Positions 25,892 through 34,669 of a DNA stretch of 64,000 nt are shown here, one piece after another. A program made the translations under genes and the position numbers. The stretch spans positions 62,001-126,000 of the forward strand of contig JACJYO010000012.1 in the NCBI GenBank assembly GCA_020636075.1, given 5' to 3'. This DNA is from Lewinellaceae bacterium. Its GTDB lineage: Bacteria; Bacteroidota; Bacteroidia; Chitinophagales; Saprospiraceae. The stretch's first letter is position 1; each line of letters begins with the position of its first letter. Below the pieces are notes generated by a model. It was not told where the DNA came from and did no database searches. It was given only the letters and a program-made list of their open reading frames with translations.

Positions 25892-26776
25892 TTACCCCCC
25901 AAACACCCCCGACGACAAATACCGGTCGCCCCGGTCGCAAATGATACAAACGACGAGGCCTTCGTCCAATTCCTCCACCAGTTTCGCCGCTGCCGCCGTT
26001 GCGCCACCGCTGCTCACCCCACCAAAAATAGCATCTTCCTTTGCCAGGCGCCGCATCATGGCTATGGCCTCATCGGAGGAAACATCAATAATGCGATCTA
26101 CCCGTTCCGGTTCATATATTTTGGGTAAAAACTCGGGCGACCAGCGCCGGATACCGGGAATGCTGGAGCCGTCGGTGGGTTGCACACCAATGATCTGAAT
26201 ATCCGGATTTTGTTCCTTCAGGTACCTCGATACGCCCATGATGGTACCGGTGGTGCCCATGGAAGAAACAAAATGAGTGATCTTGCCACCGGTATCGCGC
26301 CAGATCTCCGGGCCGGTGGTGCGGTAATGCATGCCCCAGTTGTCGGGGTTGGCAAACTGATTGAGCATCAGGTAGCCGCCGCCGGCTTCCATTTCTTCGG
26401 CCAGTTCTCGGGAATATTCGATGGTGCGCGCCGCTGGTGTCAGCAGCACTTCGGCGCCATAGGCTTCCATCGTCTGGACGCGTTCGGCAGTGGAGTTGTC
26501 GGGCATGATCAGCGTGATCTCGATGTTGAACAGCCGCGCGATCATGGCCAGTGCGATACCGGTGTTGCCGCTGGTCGCTTCCACCAGCTTAACACCGGGC
26601 TTGATGGCGCCACGGTCCAGCGCGCCTTTGATCATGCCATACGCTGCACGGTCTTTGACGCTGCCGCCGGGGTTTTGCCCTTCCAGTTTGCCAAAAACTT
26701 GTACTCCCTTTTTTTGTACGGCGTGGCGGATTTCAGCCAGGGGGGTATTGCCGATCAGATCTGAGATGGTGGACAT
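25892..26776 (-). CDS. cysM: Cysteine synthase, CysM type
   Basis: The frame is open from 26845, but the ATG at 26776 gives the family N-terminus MSTISDLIGNTPL; 294 residues result. It is a PLP enzyme making L-cysteine from an O-activated serine and sulphide. The PLP lysine is in NPGGSVKDRAAYGM, the phosphate-binding loop is TSGNTGIALAM and the substrate loop SSMGTTGTIMG. GVQPTDGSSIPGIRRW and the later PERVDRI are closer to CysM than CysK. It is monocistronic and faces the tRNA. Confidence 0.93.
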   Translation of the reverse strand: MSTISDLIGNTPLAEIRHAVQKKGVQVFGKLEGQNPGGSVKDRAAYGMIKGALDRGAIKPGVKLVEATSGNTGIALAMIARLFNIEITLIMPDNSTAERVQTMEAYGAEVLLTPAARTIEYSRELAEEMEAGGGYLMLNQFANPDNWGMHYRTTGPEIWRDTGGKITHFVSSMGTTGTIMGVSRYLKEQNPDIQIIGVQPTDGSSIPGIRRWSPEFLPKIYEPERVDRIIDVSSDEAIAMMRRLAKEDAIFGGVSSGGATAAAAKLVEELDEGLVVCIICDRGDRYLSSGVFGG

Positions 26777-26919
26777 TTTTGATAATTTGTTGTTTTGTGG
26801 CACGATTATCGGCGAAATTTTTAATCGCCGTATCTTACCCTTCAATCTAAAAAAATGAGCGTTTTCCCAATAAGTCCGATTTATTTGGAGTTAAGGTAAT
26901 CGCTCAATTTGTTATCGCT

Positions 26920-28113
26920 ATGAAAACAGTACAAAACTTCTTCCTGTTTTGTTCAGGGGTGGAGCATTCCATCCTGAACGAATGTCCTTCCGACCGCAAT
27001 AAGTATATGGGAATTGGCGCCACGGTGTTTTTCACCGGCGTGCTGGCCTTTTTCTCCTCCGGATACGCCTTGTACACGGTGTTCGAATCCTGGTGGGCAG
27101 CGGTTGCTTTCGGTCTGATTTGGGGCCTTATGATCTTCAACCTGGACCGGTACATCGTTATGAGTATGAAAAGTTACGGCCGGTGGTGGCGCAACTGGCT
27201 GGTGGCGCTGCCTCGTTTGGCCCTTGCGGTACTCCTGGCGCTGGTCATTTCCAAACCGCTGGAGATGAAAATTTTCGAAAAAGAAATCCAGTCCGAACTG
27301 GTGCAAATGGAACAAGAGGTCTTCAAAAAGCAGGAGGACAAAGTCAAATCCCGCTTCCAAAGCCAGCTCGCGTCGCTCCAGGCAGAAGTAGCCAACCTTA
27401 AAGCGGAAATCCAAACCAAAACCGATACCCGCAACGCCCTGGCCTTGCAGGCTGTTCAGGAAGCCGATGGCACCGGAGGCTCCGGCCATAAAAACCTCGG
27501 CCCGATCTACCGCGCTAAAAAAGCCGATGCCGACAACGCCCAGGCCGAACTCCAGCGCACGCTTGCCGCCAACGAACCGGCTATCCGGGAAAAAGAAACG
27601 GCTATCCAGGAGCTGAGCGCTACCGTAAAAACGGAAATTGATGCGCTTGAGCGCTCCCGCTACAACGGCCTCGCCGCCCGTATGGATGCCCTGGGGCGCC
27701 TCACCGAAAAAAGTCTGCCCATTTTGTACGCCAGCCTGTTCATCACGTTGCTGTTTATCGCCATCGAGACGGCTCCGATTTTTGTGAAACTGATCTCCTA
27801 TCGCAGTCCATACGACTACCTGCTGCATCAGCATGAGCATGTGTTTGAAATGGCCAATCTGGAAAAAACCACCCTGCTGACCAACAAGGTGAATAACAAA
27901 TTGAAATTTGACACCGAAACCGGATCGCACCTGATTCAGGCCAGCATTGCCGCCGAAAAAGCACTGATCGACCATAAACTGAAAGAAAAGCTGGAAGAAC
28001 TGAAGGCCAAGCCGTTCAATTTGGAAAGCCATTTGCCGGAAATTTTAAAGGCGGAGTTTGATACTCCGTGCCCTGAGTCTGTTGCCTGGCTGTCGATATC
28101 AGGTTACTGTTAA
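26920..28113 (+). CDS. DUF4407 membrane protein
   Basis: 397 residues. Two N-terminal helix pairs (about 30-75 and 95-115) carry the DUF4407 opening VEHSILNECPSDRNKYMGIGA and the segment LIWGLMIFNLDRYIV. A long coiled coil (about 120-240), one further membrane helix (about 265-285) and a cytoplasmic tail follow. Full-length family members are similar in size. The function is unknown. The final dozen residues look less conserved, and a GC-rich repeat begins 14 nt after the stop. Confidence 0.85.
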   Translation: MKTVQNFFLFCSGVEHSILNECPSDRNKYMGIGATVFFTGVLAFFSSGYALYTVFESWWAAVAFGLIWGLMIFNLDRYIVMSMKSYGRWWRNWLVALPRLALAVLLALVISKPLEMKIFEKEIQSELVQMEQEVFKKQEDKVKSRFQSQLASLQAEVANLKAEIQTKTDTRNALALQAVQEADGTGGSGHKNLGPIYRAKKADADNAQAELQRTLAANEPAIREKETAIQELSATVKTEIDALERSRYNGLAARMDALGRLTEKSLPILYASLFITLLFIAIETAPIFVKLISYRSPYDYLLHQHEHVFEMANLEKTTLLTNKVNNKLKFDTETGSHLIQASIAAEKALIDHKLKEKLEELKAKPFNLESHLPEILKAEFDTPCPESVAWLSISGYC

Positions 28114-28126
28114 GCCATTCGTTGAG

Positions 28127-28274
28127 TCAACCCCACCCCCGAACCCTCCCCAAGGGTGAGGGGAGCCGTAGAGTTGACCGTTATTTTTGCACCAAAGCAC
28201 AGGTAAATAGTGTAATCTACGGTGCACGTCGGGTCTCCCCTCCTCCCTTGGGGAGGGGCCGGGGGTGGGGTTGA
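28127..28274. repeat. TCAACCCCACCCCC inverted repeat
   Basis: Imperfect 39-nt arms (28127-28165 and 28235-28274) flank a centre of about 70 nt. The centre contains a perfect TATTTTTG (28182-28189) of unknown purpose. The arms resemble those in the hypA 3' end. The rest of the 28114-28500 gap has no gene; a stretch near 28333-28353 (GTAGGACGAGTAGGACTC) is related to the 49044 hairpin. Confidence 0.8.
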
Positions 28275-28500
28275 CGCGCAGAAGACTGAAAAAGTTGAGC
28301 TCAACTAATTTGTGTATAAAAGACAGGCTTTGAGCCGTAGGACGAGTAGGACTCCTCCGTGCCCTCCGTGCCTCCGTGGTGAAAACCTAGAACCACTTTT
28401 CTAAAATTCCACATGCCAATATTCCAGGAAACCGCAGCGGATTGACTTATTTTGTAGTTCAAGCGACCAAAACTCAGTCTTGTCCAAATCTGCAATAACC

Positions 28501-31500
28501 ATGCGAAACAATCTCCTGTGTTTTTTCCTGGCAGGGTTGGTGTTTACCTCCTGCGCCAATTATAAGCGGCATTATGCAAAATCCGCCGCCAATTGGTCGG
28601 CAAACCAACCGGATCCCGGCTTGAAGCGCACCCATACAATGTACCTTATCGGCGATGTCGGCTATTTGCCGGAAACGGGTGACAATCCGGTACTGCACTA
28701 TCTTACTGACAACCTGCCAAAAGCACCCGCCAGCTCCTCCATTCTTTTTTTAGGCGACAATATTTACCAGCGCGGTCTGCCCGATAAAACCGACAAGAAA
28801 AACCGCGCCGCCGCCGAACGAAACATAAATGCACAACTTGACGCGCTGGACGGTTTCAAAGGGGAAATCCTATTTATTCCCGGCAACCACGACTGGGGCA
28901 ACGGCCTGGCAGGCGTGCTTCGTCAGGAAAAATATGTAGAAGAATACCTCAACAACAAACGCGGCGTTTCGGACGATGACGAGAAGGGCTGGAAAAACTA
29001 TTTCGTGCCAAACGACGGTTGCTCAGGACCTGAAGTCATCGAACTTGGCGACCGCCTCGTCGTGGTGGCCATCGATTCGGAATGGTACCTCACCGACTGG
29101 GACAAAGAACCCGGCATCAACGACGGTTGCGACATTAAAAGCCGTGCGCATTTTATGTTTGAAATGGAAAATGTGCTGCGCAAATACCGGCGCCACAATG
29201 TAGTGATCGCTATGCACCACCCGCCGTACACCAATGGCCCCCACGGCGGCAAACACAGCCTGAAAGAACACATCTTCCCACTGACCCAACTCAAGCCCAA
29301 CCTTTACATCCCACTGCCCGGTCTGGGCACCCTGACCGCATTTTTACGGGCATCCATCGGCAGTAAGCAGGATATGGCGAATGGCGCATACAAGGAACTT
29401 ATGGGCGCCATTTTACCCGGTGCGCGGAAGAACGGCAGTTACATTTTTGCCACTGGTCACGAACACGCGCTCCAATACCTGGAAAATGATGCGCAGCGTT
29501 TTATTGTGAGCGGCTCAGGGTCTAAAACAAGTCCGGTATCGCTGGGCAAGGGCTCCCAGTTTGCCTACGGCGCTCCCGGCTTCTCCACCATTGATTTTTA
29601 TGAAAATGGCGAAGCCTGGGTACATTTTTGGATACCCAAGGACAAAGGCACAGGGGTGGAGGAGGTTTTCCGGAAACGCATTCTCCCGCCTTCGATCCCA
29701 CTCGATGAAGAAGAGGTTTTCGACTTTTCCGAATACGAAAAAGGGCTGACCACAGTAGAAAAAACAGTGATCCAGGATACCCTGCACGCGGTTGGTTCGG
29801 TCCATAAATTTGTATTGGGCTCGCACTACCGTGATGTCTATCTGGGCACTTATGAATTCCCGGTGCTGGACCTGTCGACGCACCTGGGCGGGATGACACC
29901 CATACAACAAGGCGGCGGCAACCAAACCAACTCCCTCCGCCTGAAAAGTGCCAGCGGCCACCAGTATGTATTGCGCGATTTGACCAAAGACGTTTCGCGC
30001 CTGCTCCCGTTCCCGCTCAATAAAATGACGGCAGCACGCAGCGTCGCGCTCGACAATTTCCTTTCCACCCACCCTTTTGCTCCGTTGGCTATCCCCATTT
30101 TGGCCGAAGCTGCACAGGTGTACCACACCAACCCGCGCATCGTGTACGTACCCAAACAACCGGCGCTGGGTCTGTACAATGAAAATTTTGGCGGCAGTGT
30201 CTACCTGTTTGAGGAGCGTGCCGGCGGCGATTGGAGTAACATGGGGGTGTTTGGCAATTCGGAAAAACTGATCAGCACACCGGACCTGGTTGCCAAAACC
30301 CTCAAAAACAACAACCACAAGATCGACCAACGCTGGGCGGTGCGCTCGCGCCTGTTCGATTTGGTGCTGGGCGACTGGGACCGCCACGACGACCAATGGC
30401 GCTGGGCGCGCTTTAAAGACGGCAAACGCAAATTTTACCGACCTGTCCCCCGCGACCGCGACCAGGCATTTTCAAAATACGACGGACTCGTCACGGCTAT
30501 CAGCCGCCAAACGATGCCCTTCCTGCGCCAACTGCGGGTTTATAGTCCAACCATACCCAGTATGAAATGGGCGACCTGGAGCGCGCGGCATTTCGACCGG
30601 TCCTTCCTGAACATGATGGCCTGGCCTGAGTGGCAGGCTGAGGCGCTGTATATCCAGGAAAACCTGACCGACGAAGTCATCGAAAAAGCCTTTGCCGTAT
30701 GGCCCAAACGCGCCTACGACCTGAGCGCTGCAACTATTATTGCCAACCTGAAAGCCCGGCGCGACAGCATCGTGTCGATTGCCCACCGCCGCTATCTATT
30801 GCTTTCAAAAGAGGTAGACGTTTACGGCACCGATGAAGATGAATTGTTTGAAATCATCCGGGAATCCGACAATGAAGTGCGGGTGCGCGTTTACGAAACC
30901 AACAAAAAAGGCGAGAAAAAAGACCAGGTGTTCGAACGGCTTTTCCGGGCCGACGAAACCAAAGTGATCAACGTGTACGGCATTGGCGACGACGATATTT
31001 TTCAGGTGTCCGGCAACGTCAACCAAAGCATAAAAGTGCGACTGATCGGCGGCCAGGGGAAGGATTTGTTTACCGACAACTCCCAGGTTACCGGCGCCGA
31101 CAAACTTACGCTGGTGTACGACGACAAGGAAGAAAACACCGTGCAAGGCGACGGCGAAACCAGCGACCGCCGCACCAACCAGCGTATTTACAACCTGTAC
31201 GACCACCGCGCTGCGCACAATGAATATGGCTACACCGTACCACTCCCAATCCTGGGCATGAACCCCGACGATGGTTTTTTCATTGGGCTCAACCTGTCGA
31301 GAACGACCTATAAATTCAAAAAAGACCCATATCACGCACAACACAAATTTGCCGGGAGCTTTGCTTTTGCCACGAATGCCTGGTTTTTGCAGTACGACAC
31401 CGATGTGCTGAATGCTTTTGGTTCCTGGGACTTTATGCTCGAATCCCAGTTTTCCGCCCCGTCGTATGTGTTGAATTACTTTGGTTTTGGCAACCGCTCG

Positions 31501-32301
31501 CGTGCCGATTTTGAAACCAATAAGATCAACTATTACCGCGTACGGCAAAGCCAGGTCCACTTGTTCCCGGCACTCAAAAAGCGGTTTGCCGGAAATAACG
31601 GCAAGTTCTATTTTGGCCCGCTGTTCGACGTCCGCGACCTGGAAGACACTCCGGATCGCTACATCACCAGCGATGCTGCGGGTTTCACTGCCGAGGATTT
31701 TGAGGTACAGTATTTTGGCGGCGCCATGACGGGGCTCCATTTCAACAGCCTAGACAACTGGCTCAATCCGCACCGGGGTATTGCGTTCAATACGACCTTG
31801 CGCTACCTGAACGATTTCGGCGATTCAAAATACAGTTTCGCCGCACTGCGCACCGACCTGGCGATTTACAAGCCCCTGGATCTCAAGGAGTCTATCGTCT
31901 TTCGCACCCGTGTTGGCGTTCAACATATTTTTGGTGAAAATTTTGCCTTCTACCATGCTCCCCGGCTGGGTGGCGGCGAAACCTTGCGCGGTTATCATGC
32001 GCAACGTTTTTATGGAAAAACTGCCGTTTGGCAAAACTTCGACCTCAGCGCCCGGCTATTCAGCACCTACAACCGTATTCTCCCCTTCACCCTGGGGGTG
32101 TTTGCCGGATTCGATTACGGACGTGTTTGGGCCGAAGAGGAGGTTTCGGAGAACTGGAACTATGATTTCGGCGGCGGCCTCTGGCTGGCGCCGTTGGATG
32201 GCCTCACCCTGTACTTTGGAATTTTCCAGCCAAAACAAACCAATGAGAACGGCCCGCGCCTGTTTTTCCGACTTGGCGCCGGATCTGATATTAAACACTG
32301 A
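28501..32301 (+). CDS. Lipoprotein: metallophosphoesterase fused to an outer-membrane barrel
   Basis: The ATG at 28501 is preferred over 28480 because it gives a lipoprotein signal (LLCFFLAGLVFTSC). Of 1266 residues, about 40-330 form a calcineurin-like phosphoesterase: LIGDVGYLP, LFLGDNIYQRG, PGNHDWGNG, VIAMHHPPY and ATGHEHAL. A long middle part includes RLFDLVLGDWDRHDDQWRW. About 930-1266 resemble the BamA/Omp85-type surface-antigen barrel (HAPRLGGGETLRGYHAQRFYG). The phosphoesterase would face the periplasm or surface; the substrate is unknown. The next gene begins 3 nt after its stop, indicating an operon. Confidence 0.85.
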   Translation: MRNNLLCFFLAGLVFTSCANYKRHYAKSAANWSANQPDPGLKRTHTMYLIGDVGYLPETGDNPVLHYLTDNLPKAPASSSILFLGDNIYQRGLPDKTDKKNRAAAERNINAQLDALDGFKGEILFIPGNHDWGNGLAGVLRQEKYVEEYLNNKRGVSDDDEKGWKNYFVPNDGCSGPEVIELGDRLVVVAIDSEWYLTDWDKEPGINDGCDIKSRAHFMFEMENVLRKYRRHNVVIAMHHPPYTNGPHGGKHSLKEHIFPLTQLKPNLYIPLPGLGTLTAFLRASIGSKQDMANGAYKELMGAILPGARKNGSYIFATGHEHALQYLENDAQRFIVSGSGSKTSPVSLGKGSQFAYGAPGFSTIDFYENGEAWVHFWIPKDKGTGVEEVFRKRILPPSIPLDEEEVFDFSEYEKGLTTVEKTVIQDTLHAVGSVHKFVLGSHYRDVYLGTYEFPVLDLSTHLGGMTPIQQGGGNQTNSLRLKSASGHQYVLRDLTKDVSRLLPFPLNKMTAARSVALDNFLSTHPFAPLAIPILAEAAQVYHTNPRIVYVPKQPALGLYNENFGGSVYLFEERAGGDWSNMGVFGNSEKLISTPDLVAKTLKNNNHKIDQRWAVRSRLFDLVLGDWDRHDDQWRWARFKDGKRKFYRPVPRDRDQAFSKYDGLVTAISRQTMPFLRQLRVYSPTIPSMKWATWSARHFDRSFLNMMAWPEWQAEALYIQENLTDEVIEKAFAVWPKRAYDLSAATIIANLKARRDSIVSIAHRRYLLLSKEVDVYGTDEDELFEIIRESDNEVRVRVYETNKKGEKKDQVFERLFRADETKVINVYGIGDDDIFQVSGNVNQSIKVRLIGGQGKDLFTDNSQVTGADKLTLVYDDKEENTVQGDGETSDRRTNQRIYNLYDHRAAHNEYGYTVPLPILGMNPDDGFFIGLNLSRTTYKFKKDPYHAQHKFAGSFAFATNAWFLQYDTDVLNAFGSWDFMLESQFSAPSYVLNYFGFGNRSRADFETNKINYYRVRQSQVHLFPALKKRFAGNNGKFYFGPLFDVRDLEDTPDRYITSDAAGFTAEDFEVQYFGGAMTGLHFNSLDNWLNPHRGIAFNTTLRYLNDFGDSKYSFAALRTDLAIYKPLDLKESIVFRTRVGVQHIFGENFAFYHAPRLGGGETLRGYHAQRFYGKTAVWQNFDLSARLFSTYNRILPFTLGVFAGFDYGRVWAEEEVSENWNYDFGGGLWLAPLDGLTLYFGIFQPKQTNENGPRLFFRLGAGSDIKH

Positions 32302-32304
32302 TGT

Positions 32305-33510
32305 ATGAGTTTGTTTCCCAAACTGGAAAAGTGCTACCGCCCGCTGCTGGCAACAGCGGAGTCGCCGTTTAAGTTTCACTCGTTCAAGCGCCTGCACGAG
32401 CACCTGGAAATCTTGCAGAAAATTGCCCGTGCCGAACAGGTGCCTTTGCACGAACTGGCTATACTGGAAACAGCCCTTGGCCTGCACTTTGCCAGCCAAT
32501 GGGAGAACATTCTTGCTCCTGACAAGGGCTTGGCCATGGCTGAAAAACGGCTGAAAGGAAAACTGGAGGAATCCGAGTTGCCGGAACTGACCGCCGCTGT
32601 GGAGTTGGTAGCAGCTGCCCGTCAGCCGGAGCCGCACACATCCAGCCTGGTGCTTATTCTTCGCGATACGCTGACGGCTTTTTATGCGGACCCCAAGTTT
32701 GAAAAGCGCTTGCGGGCACTCTACACGGAATTGGATAAAACCAGTGCCAGCGGCATGGAAGGCGATATTTGGTACCGCGGTATTGCCAAACAAATGCAGC
32801 ACCACCGCTATGCCACGCCCTTTGCCCAGGCAACGTTTGACCGCGGTAAATCGGAAAACCTGAGCAAATTCAAAAAAATGCTCAAAAAGCGGTCGCGGCG
32901 CATGGACGAAACACTGGCCCAGTCGATGAAAGTGGATGAGCGCGAACTCCGGCAATTAAAAAAGAAACTGGCCAAGGTGCAAAACGTCCCGGAACGCGGC
33001 ATCGAAACCTGGTACCGGCTGGCCAGCAGCAACCTGTATACCCGGCGCAAAATTGTGGATACCAAGTCCAGCATTTTGCTCACCGTCAATTCCATCATCC
33101 TGTCAATTTCATTGGGCAGTCTTTATCCGCTGCTGGCCGACGACTGGCATCTGGTCTACGCGCTTGGCCCCCTGGTGTTGACCAATTTGCTGTCCATCAC
33201 TTTTGCTATTTTTGCCACACGTCCCAACCTGAACCCGGGCCACCTTGAGCGGGAGGCCGTTGAAAAGAAGACAGCCAACCTGATGACATTCGATGATTTT
33301 TACAAAATGTCGCAAGCAGAATTTGAATGGGCTGTTGAGCAAACAACACAAGACCGAAACTTTCTGTACGGCACCATCAAACGCGATATGTACCGCCTGG
33401 GTATTGATCTGGCCAAACGGTACAAGAATATCCAGATTGCCTACAATGTTTTTTTAATTGGCCTCATTATCTCTGTTATTATGTTCGGGCTTTGTCACCT
33501 GATTTTTTAA
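32305..33510 (+). CDS. Pycsar-effector-like membrane protein with degenerate HD domain
   Basis: 401 residues. About 10-205 align with the HD-phosphohydrolase half of Bacteroidota HD/Pycsar-effector-family proteins. FHSFKRLHEHLEIL stands where the His motif normally is and ALGLHFASQW where WFHD is expected, so the metal-binding HD residues appear lost. The end of the domain (IAKQMQHHRYATPFAQATFD, ENLSKFKKMLKK) is well kept. About 235-400 match the PycTM effector domain: DTKSSILLTVNSIILSISLG and a second helix ending FAIFATRP, then MTFDDFYKMSQAEFEW, FLYGTIKRDMYRLG and a last helix. No cyclase gene is adjacent. Function is inferred. Confidence 0.7.
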   Translation: MSLFPKLEKCYRPLLATAESPFKFHSFKRLHEHLEILQKIARAEQVPLHELAILETALGLHFASQWENILAPDKGLAMAEKRLKGKLEESELPELTAAVELVAAARQPEPHTSSLVLILRDTLTAFYADPKFEKRLRALYTELDKTSASGMEGDIWYRGIAKQMQHHRYATPFAQATFDRGKSENLSKFKKMLKKRSRRMDETLAQSMKVDERELRQLKKKLAKVQNVPERGIETWYRLASSNLYTRRKIVDTKSSILLTVNSIILSISLGSLYPLLADDWHLVYALGPLVLTNLLSITFAIFATRPNLNPGHLEREAVEKKTANLMTFDDFYKMSQAEFEWAVEQTTQDRNFLYGTIKRDMYRLGIDLAKRYKNIQIAYNVFLIGLIISVIMFGLCHLIF

Positions 33511-33519
33511 ATTTTGGCT

Positions 33520-34554
33520 ATGTTGGAAAAAGTAATTCTCCCGGTGCTGTTGTTATGTGCCGGCACCTTGTATTCTCAAACCAAACCGGAGTACTTTCCG
33601 GACGACGTGGATGCAAACATCAGTGTAGCCGAAATCCGCTGCTACTGCAAACCAGGGGTCCGCAACAAATCGCGCTCCAAAGGCCTGGAATTTTCCTACA
33701 ACCTGGTTGGTAAAAGCACCTACGAGCCGGAATCGCACGCCACGTCGGGGCCTTTGAGCAAATACACCAATTTGCAAAGTATTCGGTTCAGCCTGAAGGC
33801 CCCTATCCTGAACAAACCGGGTATAAAACTATTGGCTGGCTACCGGTACGTTTCAGAGTCATTCGCCTTTAGCCAGTACGGCCCCGATTTTAAAGAAACG
33901 TTTGAAGCAATGGACAGCAAGCGCTTTCACAGCCATTCTTTTGATATGCTGTTCACCAAATCTATTGACGAAAAACGCTATCTCTCCCTTCGCCTGCGCA
34001 ACTCCTGCAACGGCAACTACTCCGGTGTTGTGGTGTTCAATGACCGGTACAACATTTACAAAGCCTTAGCCCTTTTCGGCGTAAAAAAAGATGAAGACAG
34101 GGAGTGGGGATTCGGTGTCAACTTCAGTACGGGCTTTCGCCGGCGCACCAGCATTCTGCCCTTCGTCCTGTACAATCGCAATTTCAACGAGAAGTGGGCA
34201 ATTGAATCGGCGTTGCCCGCCTTTGTATTTGTACGCCGTAACCTCCATGGGAGAACGTTGCTGTTAGGCGGCATTGAATACAACGGACAATCGTACCGCC
34301 TGGATGTAGACCAAAACACGCCTGCGCCCCTGGACTATGCGTTCAACCACTCGGAAATCCTGGCTTCAGTCCAGCTGGAACAACAAGTATCCGGTTGGAT
34401 CTGGATGAATTTTAAAGTCGGGTACCAGTACAACCTGAGCAGCGATTTTGAATCAAAAAACCTGAACAGCGAAGCGTTCAAAGTGGAGCCAACCAACGCG
34501 CCGTTTTTCCGTATTGGGTTGTTTTTGTCGCCGCCGGCGCATTTGGTGAAGTAA
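33520..34554 (+). CDS. Putative outer-membrane protein of unknown function
   Basis: 344 residues from the ATG at 33520 (an in-frame ATG at 33514 adds two). The signal peptide MLEKVILPVLLLCAGTLYSQ is followed by many alternating-polarity strands (ILNKPGIKLLAGYRYVSES, WGFGVNFSTGFRRRT, ILPFVLYNRNFNEKWAIESA). These resemble a small beta-barrel porin or an alginate-export-like fold. I do not recognise the family. It is the third gene of the operon that starts at 28501. A CGCGAACC hairpin begins at the base after its stop. Confidence 0.6.
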   Translation: MLEKVILPVLLLCAGTLYSQTKPEYFPDDVDANISVAEIRCYCKPGVRNKSRSKGLEFSYNLVGKSTYEPESHATSGPLSKYTNLQSIRFSLKAPILNKPGIKLLAGYRYVSESFAFSQYGPDFKETFEAMDSKRFHSHSFDMLFTKSIDEKRYLSLRLRNSCNGNYSGVVVFNDRYNIYKALALFGVKKDEDREWGFGVNFSTGFRRRTSILPFVLYNRNFNEKWAIESALPAFVFVRRNLHGRTLLLGGIEYNGQSYRLDVDQNTPAPLDYAFNHSEILASVQLEQQVSGWIWMNFKVGYQYNLSSDFESKNLNSEAFKVEPTNAPFFRIGLFLSPPAHLVK

Positions 34555-34660
34555 CGCGAACCGCTGGTTCGCGCCAAAAATCGCCCCCCACGGCACAACC
34601 TGGTTCGCGCAATTTGAAATTGGAAAAGAAAAATTGGAGATTTGAAAAGTTGTACGTCCC
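34555..34660. repeat. CGCGAACC hairpin and GAAATTGGAAAAG repeat
   Basis: 34555-34573 is an 8-bp stem with GCT loop starting one base after the stop of the upstream gene. CTGGTTCGCGC recurs at about 34602. From 34613 the words TTTGAAATTGGAAAAGAAAA and GATTTGAAAAGTTGTACGTCCCCC follow and end about 10 nt before the adenine deaminase stop. Two repeat families therefore share one convergent gap. Confidence 0.75.
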
Positions 34661-34669
34661 CCAGGCTGC

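Noticed and set aside
28182..28189. Perfect TATTTTTG in the 28.1-28.5 kb gap as the promoter of the phosphoesterase operon
   Set aside because: It lies between the arms of a repeat, has no -33 partner and would leave a leader of over 300 nt; recorded only under the repeat.
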